Positions 60,901 through 64,000 of a stretch of DNA of 64,000 bases are shown here, piece after piece. The DNA lies in contig NZ_DJKE01000011.1 in the NCBI RefSeq assembly GCF_002434505.1, positions 42,336-106,335 of the forward strand, in the 5' to 3' direction. The stretch is from Brevundimonas sp. UBA6550 (GTDB taxonomy: Bacteria; Pseudomonadota; Alphaproteobacteria; Caulobacterales; Caulobacteraceae). Under the pieces are notes generated by a model that did no database searches, was not told where the DNA came from, and was given only the letters and a program-made list of their open reading frames with translations. Made by a program: the position numbers and the translations under genes. How positions within the stretch are numbered: position 1 is the first letter of the stretch; the number at the start of each line of letters is the position of its first letter.

Positions 60901-62181
60901 CTCACGAGCGAGGTTGGCACCATAAGCGCTAAGTACCGTTGAGCTAATGAATACGCCGACCTGATTTTCTCCAGCGATCAGCTTTCCAAGCGAGCTGCCC
61001 AAAATGCGGCCCAAGCCAGACCAACGCTCCGCTTCCCTCATAAGATAAGAAACGCGCTCCCAATTCCCTTCTTGCACTGCGGAATCAAGGTCAATTCTCC
61101 ACTCCGCCAAAGCATCATCACTGGAGACTTCAAGCGGTGATGGCGGTACTGCGCTCGGCGTTCTATTCAGCATATCAGACACACGCCTACTTGGTGTGAC
61201 CAACCCTGGTCGAACTTCAATTTCGGACTGCTGAATGCCGTCGGCCGTATTCACTCCAGATTTTATCCGAAACAGCTTTTGGCTGCTCACAGAGCCGTCA
61301 TTTGCCACAGCAGAAACTTCAACCTGAAGTAGCGATTGAACATCTCCGTCAGTCAAGCCGGGAGTCTGGAAGATTCTTCTCGCAAATGCTTCACGGGAAA
61401 ACGCGAGACCCACTCGTGCAGAGTCTAAAATTTCCTTTTCGTAGTACCTTTCAATAAAACGTCTTTGAGAGGCATTAAGGCCAATCTCGTTTGCAATCCT
61501 TCGTATGAGCGGCATACTATGGGCATAGCCGTTGTCAGCAGCAAAATTGAAATTGCTGCCATATTGATTAAGCCAAGCTTGCACGCCACCCGGCGTAACG
61601 TTTCCCATAAGGTTATAGACGTTCTGATATTCATGGCCGTAATTTCGACCGCCGAGATGGATCAGCTCATGACCGATTGCATATAGTAATCTACCTCTTG
61701 AGTCTGATGACCAACTATTTCCATCTTTGAAATCGTTGACGTCTACAACGATCCGACCAACTCTAGTACCATTTATTGTTCTTGGCGGGTTTAGGGTTGC
61801 TGCACCGTTGCCGGATACAGTTGGGCCGAGATAAATTACAAGCCGGTCGTACTGCCCGCCGCTTTGATTTACGGGCATGCCTGGTGGCGTGTCGCCGTTC
61901 ATCAGAGACTGCATTACAGGGTCTGAAAAGAACGCGCCTAACCAGGTATTGAGAGAGATGTCTGACAAGCTGCTCGTATTACCGACGACGTCGACGGTCA
62001 GCGTGCGCGCGCCGCTCCAACCTGCCGGCGCAGGTAGAGCGAAGGTCATTCTCACGCCAGAGAGTGTTGAAGGCAGCGCTGTGATAGTCGCTACGCCGCC
62101 GAACAAGGATGCTGTATCAGTTGCGGAAATCGTTACAGGTGTTCCTGCCGTCCAACGCGGCCGATTTTCACGAAGCCCCAC
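54934..62181 (-). CDS. Giant RTX protein with metzincin-like N-terminal motif
   Basis: A 2415-residue secreted protein. Residues 171-183 read HELIHLGGRNYGH, followed by a Met-turn-like YNLMGN at about 190, suggesting a zinc metallopeptidase, though the third His is two residues further out than in classical metzincins. Residues about 400-640 are hydrophobic, with Gly zippers (GAFAASAVAAFIGAKLG, LIGFVIGAFVGNLFG), possibly membrane-inserting. A jelly-roll-like segment occupies about 965-1100. Glycine-rich RTX nonapeptides (GGDGDDTIDGGEGND, GGAGADRLIGGAGDD) appear from about 1190 to 1830 in several blocks. EF-like loops (DRNGDGQINNL, DTNGDGKLNALD) lie at 1950-2010. HlyC and HlyD neighbours support type I export and acylation. 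Start GTG 62181 behind AAGGGGGG. Confidence 0.88.
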   Translation of the reverse strand: MGLRENRPRWTAGTPVTISATDTASLFGGVATITALPSTLSGVRMTFALPAPAGWSGARTLTVDVVGNTSSLSDISLNTWLGAFFSDPVMQSLMNGDTPPGMPVNQSGGQYDRLVIYLGPTVSGNGAATLNPPRTINGTRVGRIVVDVNDFKDGNSWSSDSRGRLLYAIGHELIHLGGRNYGHEYQNVYNLMGNVTPGGVQAWLNQYGSNFNFAADNGYAHSMPLIRRIANEIGLNASQRRFIERYYEKEILDSARVGLAFSREAFARRIFQTPGLTDGDVQSLLQVEVSAVANDGSVSSQKLFRIKSGVNTADGIQQSEIEVRPGLVTPSRRVSDMLNRTPSAVPPSPLEVSSDDALAEWRIDLDSAVQEGNWERVSYLMREAERWSGLGRILGSSLGKLIAGENQVGVFISSTVLSAYGANLARELVYQSGGLMSAMNNALRVTLSPTGLSEAFVGSGIGTVSAMLTMEIADVLGLDGDVGSVFSAATGSVVNRVVHNVLTTGNIANAFSGLKPAGFFDTPTIGKTGQISGGVGAFAASAVAAFIGAKLGSYIVSPTTQAGGVLSSLGSAVGAWAFSTIGVSGLAASVSSSLLGSATSWIGLNILAPGIGSLIGFVIGAFVGNLFGRKKPKVPTANAEVYLDGSGQVYTIGTISSANGGNVALVKDMARQSSLTLNVLVNTIAGVVPSIVSGGINQIYGHSGSQLWVQLGGSYAQKINFNSPDEAVEYGVVSAIKSTTIVGGNIILKRALSLSEEKSIVGITGDLKIAEDYSTYLRYKSVIDASIREPYERLSVADRSFYDLNRDLFAKIALAGAVPLSAQDNDWRQQNSSTVDRILTALRPTDFAAGWMLTLQRANELGLDKWTVGDFNGGLQGFLTSMGLSAYGANFEDVRVSDLLGGMTLSVKGPTVQDGVFSILPQALDKPLGNDLLNPHWAQNSAGWWMATWQAPSAEHGVNLNSDWSGSGNDVFWSRMNGATTNGALVDVRSEMIASVGGAAYEFSVKAAQHRGTAQMFVEFYDANQNWLGSQIINGSARVYGGWHGDLANFDTISGQITAPAGTAYRRIGLRLVANGENDPYAFFTQPVTREVGGAAIDWSADGNAIRIDDLAKIGYTKLTEGNTAGRDFLDFSQRTGAVGWSDWSEHTTEGHWEWQSWGPQPEVPTVPMDPDGGGNGEYVWVPGQTYVVSGGDDIVIGSRYGDYLAGAAGWDWLDGGDGDDTIDGGEGNDVLLGGAGADRLIGGAGDDYLVGGAGDDNPWDGNPNAGMWGGNGNDTFVFAGGRDAAFGEDGDDVFLMEQDGYTPGLEASGNHDWSKMDYVDAGAGSDTISYERFTAPFAHNLDVNFWPWATNASAMPVGGINGVVVYLGNHPASWNNGDAYWADAKYIMGDWIKGVENVTGSRFNDYLWGDAGNNIIKGGDGDDFLDGHDGADILEGGAGADYLTGGGGGNDTASYEGSNAGVFIDYTTGEAFGGHATGDKFHNIQNIRGSRFADELKGDAQNNRIEGLAGDDWIVATKGADTYDGGEGLDTVDYSTGFSSGNATYQVWVEGGYWEYDWWLQQDVWVSTGEGHYETQTGYRQGLQVYGGVANWRADDGSGGTHSLIGVEHIIGTSGDDYIAMTETDDYITGGKGNDTLAGGGGGDTYYFDVGDGVDTINDNNVGTNVVSFGAGIGFNQLTFSAQDGAGGHLTIYYTATDSVRINGNMPTVSQGKLASADDNRIKTIDMNGSGQLDVSQFEIYRGGSAWGDTISGIRTLGDFIAGFGGNDTIYGMQPGQWEDHGNIIIGGAGDDTIYTSAGDDQFAFERGSGRDTINDTGGEDTLVFGPTVTADDVIYKVIGNDLYIGIAEAGSPNLEAHQVADYVRVVNGGVKWEDAYVGGASFNTVEFINAGGTWIDLRKLDLNWTVQYSYNGGVMPIVFDLSGEGLELTGVESSNVVSRLASGQYARTSWVGPTNGILAFDRNGDGQINNLAEISFVQDREGAKTDLEGLQAWDTNGDGKLNALDAGWSNLKMWVDRNQNGRSTEQELRTLEQVGITEIDLKGVATGNTAATTRDSFVHNTLSFTWASGEKGTAYDVQLARRLLNELGLSAEQVRAAWGDGSATGELGRLASNPTVAAAARAVLGTPTDPVSPRSNFGFGRENMAVLRDDADWGAGFVADHALDDGDQSVDVSVDFSDHDGLYADDEVRWSDVLNGTISNGGTINDTDARVRATLEALQQSAGRGAFGQSFGRPEIEDPSAAMVPVGGQSEGQRTFAPSSVSNAQIGAAERVDAFGVDGRPSSYGQLFDVDDAANLLSAVSDGDDVWAPAEFSRASIAQGREWWRSAVVSPEGLPMLTPFATLDQASEIEGGSRSSSASQHQQLVQALAAFGPKTGGGSSAIWKRSGEVDADALTGVASDNRWRFAGPSRIHA

Positions 62182-62220
62182 GTGCCCCCCTTATTTCATT
62201 ATGAATGATACAATTTGACT

Positions 62221-62688
62221 TTACTGCGTTTTACTAAGCTGCCAGATCGGCGATCTATAGTGCGGATCGAGTCTAACTGGATCATCAGCCATATCGACAA
62301 TTGTAATGATCGATGATCGCGTATTGGATACAGTACTTACCGACTGAGAAGGCTCATATTTTATGAGCATGTTCGCGACCAACACGACTTCCCTGATTAC
62401 GTGCTTGGGAAGACCTCCAGATGCCGTACCCTGCTCGGCCAGATCTTCTAAGCTGTTCGACACCGAAGCGTATGCGCGTATGCATCGCGTTGCATTATTG
62501 CTGTAATCGTCGATATCGACAAAATGGCACGCAGATTGAACGCTCATGGCTTTTTCTAGAAGAGAGCTATCAACGCCTACCCGACCTTCGTGAGCACATC
62601 CACTGAGTAAGCTCAGAGACAGGCACAGTTTGATCAGTACAATTTGAGGGATCATAACGACCCGTTTGTAGGCGCGCTGCGTTCTCAT
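62221..62688 (-). CDS. Small lipoprotein of the RTX operon
   Basis: A 155-residue protein with a lipoprotein signal (LCLSLSLLSGCAHEG). The mature part is helical (KHVIREVVLVANMLIKYEPS), with no recognised family. Its ATG overlaps the hlyD stop by four bases, so it is translated with it. Its base composition is clearly AT-richer than hlyD, like the adjoining N-terminal region of the RTX gene. It could be an immunity or surface factor for the RTX protein, by position only. Confidence 0.72.
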   Translation of the reverse strand: MRTQRAYKRVVMIPQIVLIKLCLSLSLLSGCAHEGRVGVDSSLLEKAMSVQSACHFVDIDDYSNNATRCIRAYASVSNSLEDLAEQGTASGGLPKHVIREVVLVANMLIKYEPSQSVSTVSNTRSSIITIVDMADDPVRLDPHYRSPIWQLSKTQ

Positions 62689-64000
62689 CGCTCTCTCCCC
62701 GCCGTCCCGACAGCTCGTGCGATCGGCGAAAGCACATAGTCGATTACCCGCCGGCGCCCGGTGACGATCTCCACGGTCGCGGCCATGCCTGGCTGCATCA
62801 CGGCTTGTTCCCCCGTTCCGGTGCGCAACCTCGACGCAACCAGTCGTATGCGCGCAGGGAACACCAGTCCGCGCGTTTCGTCTACCGTCGCATCGGGCGA
62901 AACATGCTCAACAACGCCTGTCAGGCTGCCATGGCGGGTGAAGGGATAGGCTTCCAGCTTGACGATGGTGCGCATGCCCGGCCGCACGAAGCCGACGTCG
63001 CGGTTCAGGATCAGGGCCTCGACGATTAGGTCTTCGCCGTCAGGCACCAGGGTGACCAGTGCCTGGCCGGCCTCGGCCACTTCGCCCAGGGTGGTGACAG
63101 ACACCTCGTTGATCGTGCCGGAAACCGGCGCTTTCAGGCGTTGCAGTGACTGGCGCTGGTCGGCCTTTGTCAGGCTTTCGGTACGGGTGGCGACCACGGC
63201 CTCGGCCTCGGCCTTCTCCTGCGCCGCCTGGCCACGGAACTGCTCCAGAGCCTGTGCGCGTTCGCGGTCGATCATCGAGACCTGCGACCGAGCTTCCGCC
63301 GCCCTGTGACGTTCTGCCGCAAGTTCGCGGCTGACGGAGATGTAGCGTTCCTCCTGTTCCAACACACGAAGCCGGGCGCCGTAGCCCCGGCGTTCCAGAT
63401 CCTGGCGGGCGGTCAGTTGCTGGCGCGCCAAGGGCTGGACTTCCTCGTAACGAGCGATGTTCTCGGCCGAGGTCAGGGCGGCCGACGCCGCGCCGGAGCG
63501 GCGTGCGCTGAGGGCCGCCAGATTGGCCTGATGCTCGCGGATGCGGGCGTCCACCACCTGACGCTCAGCGGCGACGGCGGCGGGCTCAGCGCCTTCGGGG
63601 GCCACGAACTGGATGCGCCCTGTAGCAAGGTAGCCCAGGATCGCGTCGGCACGGGCGCGGGTCAGACGAGCCGAAGCCAGTTCCGCACGGGCTGTGTCCA
63701 CATCGGCGTCGGCCAAGGTGGGGTCCAGCTCGATCAGCGGCTGGCCCGCCGTGACGTGCTGGCCCTTCGCGCACGTCGATGGCGCGGATGACGCCCGCCT
63801 CGGCGGCCTCGACGCTACGTAGGCGCCCGGTCGGCACCAGTCGGCCCTCTCCGACCGCGACCACATCGACGAAGCTGAAGATGCTCCAGGCGAGGGCGAT
63901 CAGGGCGGCGGCGATGATTGTCCACAGGATGGCCCGGCCGATCGGCGACGGCGGCGTCTCCGAGATCTCCAGCGCGGCGGGCAGAAACTCTTTCTCGCGC
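62685..64000 (-). pseudogene. hlyD: HlyD-family type I secretion membrane fusion protein, frameshifted, 5' end beyond the window
   Basis: From the right edge one frame encodes PAALEISETPPSPIGRAILW, a membrane helix (TIIAAALIALAWSIFSF) and VVAVGEGRLVPTGRLRSVEA through IDVREG. At about 63765 the continuation shifts frame to QHVTAGQPLIELDPTLADAD, then long coiled-coil (RQQLTARQDLERRGYGARLR) and the C-terminal beta domain (LKAPVSGTINEVSVTTLGEV, GMRTIVKLEAYPFTRHGSLT). One extra C in GGGCC would explain the shift. It joins the inner-membrane ABC transporter, presumably encoded just right of the window, to the outer membrane channel. Confidence 0.82.

Overview
The window is high-GC DNA from an alphaproteobacterium. 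Several things point to the Caulobacterales (Caulobacter/Brevundimonas-like), although no ribosomal or other strict taxonomic marker is present: a FecI/FecR/STN-TonB receptor/S9 peptidase locus like those beside lasso-peptide clusters of that order, a MucR-family regulator, a Trb-type conjugation cluster and a B3 metallo-beta-lactamase. Much of the window is accessory DNA, consisting of defence genes, mobile-element relics and a secretion locus, with ordinary metabolic genes between.

Layout, left to right. 1-5.6 kb (minus): ECF sigma factor, FecR anti-sigma factor, STN-domain TonB-dependent receptor and an edge-truncated S9-type peptidase resembling Atxe2 lasso-peptide isopeptidases; two tandem XRE regulators follow. 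6.3-13.4 kb (minus): a defence island. It holds a Lamassu-like SIR2 system (SIR2 effector, small middle protein, SMC-like ATPase) with an extra PIN-like gene, then an AAA ATPase/DUF4276 pair whose last gene ends against a fragment of a response-regulator receiver domain. 13.9-34.5 kb: mixed housekeeping and relics. It has a LytTR regulator/hydrolase pair, a HEPN protein, AraC with a broken siderophore-interacting protein, an SLC13 permease, a LysR/aldo-keto reductase/MFS group, an S41 peptidase, a B3 metallo-beta-lactamase, HipAB and a second hydrolase. Three 3' relics of one tyrosine recombinase and many degenerate copies of a GTCCGCTTTC...GCGGACATT repeat lie in the gaps. 34.9-44.9 kb (minus): a Trb/VirB conjugation operon (trbC, D, E, J, L, F, G, I, traF, lytic transglycosylase, small HTH genes) lacking trbB, coupling protein and relaxase. 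45.4-50.3 kb: a second HipBA locus with three operator-like repeats and a frameshifted hipA, an SNase-like gene, a large tyrosine recombinase and a DUF3072 gene. 50.4-52.8 kb: a two-gene unit of a NdpA/YejK-family nucleoid protein and a membrane protein. 53.3-64 kb: MucR, then a type I secretion/RTX operon (minus) with a frameshifted hlyD, a lipoprotein, a 2415-residue RTX protein, hlyC and another lipoprotein.

How the genes work together. The left locus should sense and import a peptide or chelate by surface signalling and cleave it in the periplasm. The 6-13 kb genes probably act as nucleotide- or nucleic-acid-targeting phage or plasmid defence. The Trb genes build a mating-pair apparatus but, as seen here, cannot process or pump DNA without partners elsewhere. 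The right-hand operon exports a large acylated calcium-binding protein with a metzincin-like motif; its N-terminal third and the adjacent lipoprotein gene are markedly AT-richer than their surroundings, suggesting module replacement. Two genes, the second hipA and hlyD, each carry what looks like one extra C after a G-run, so consensus errors should be excluded before either is called a pseudogene.
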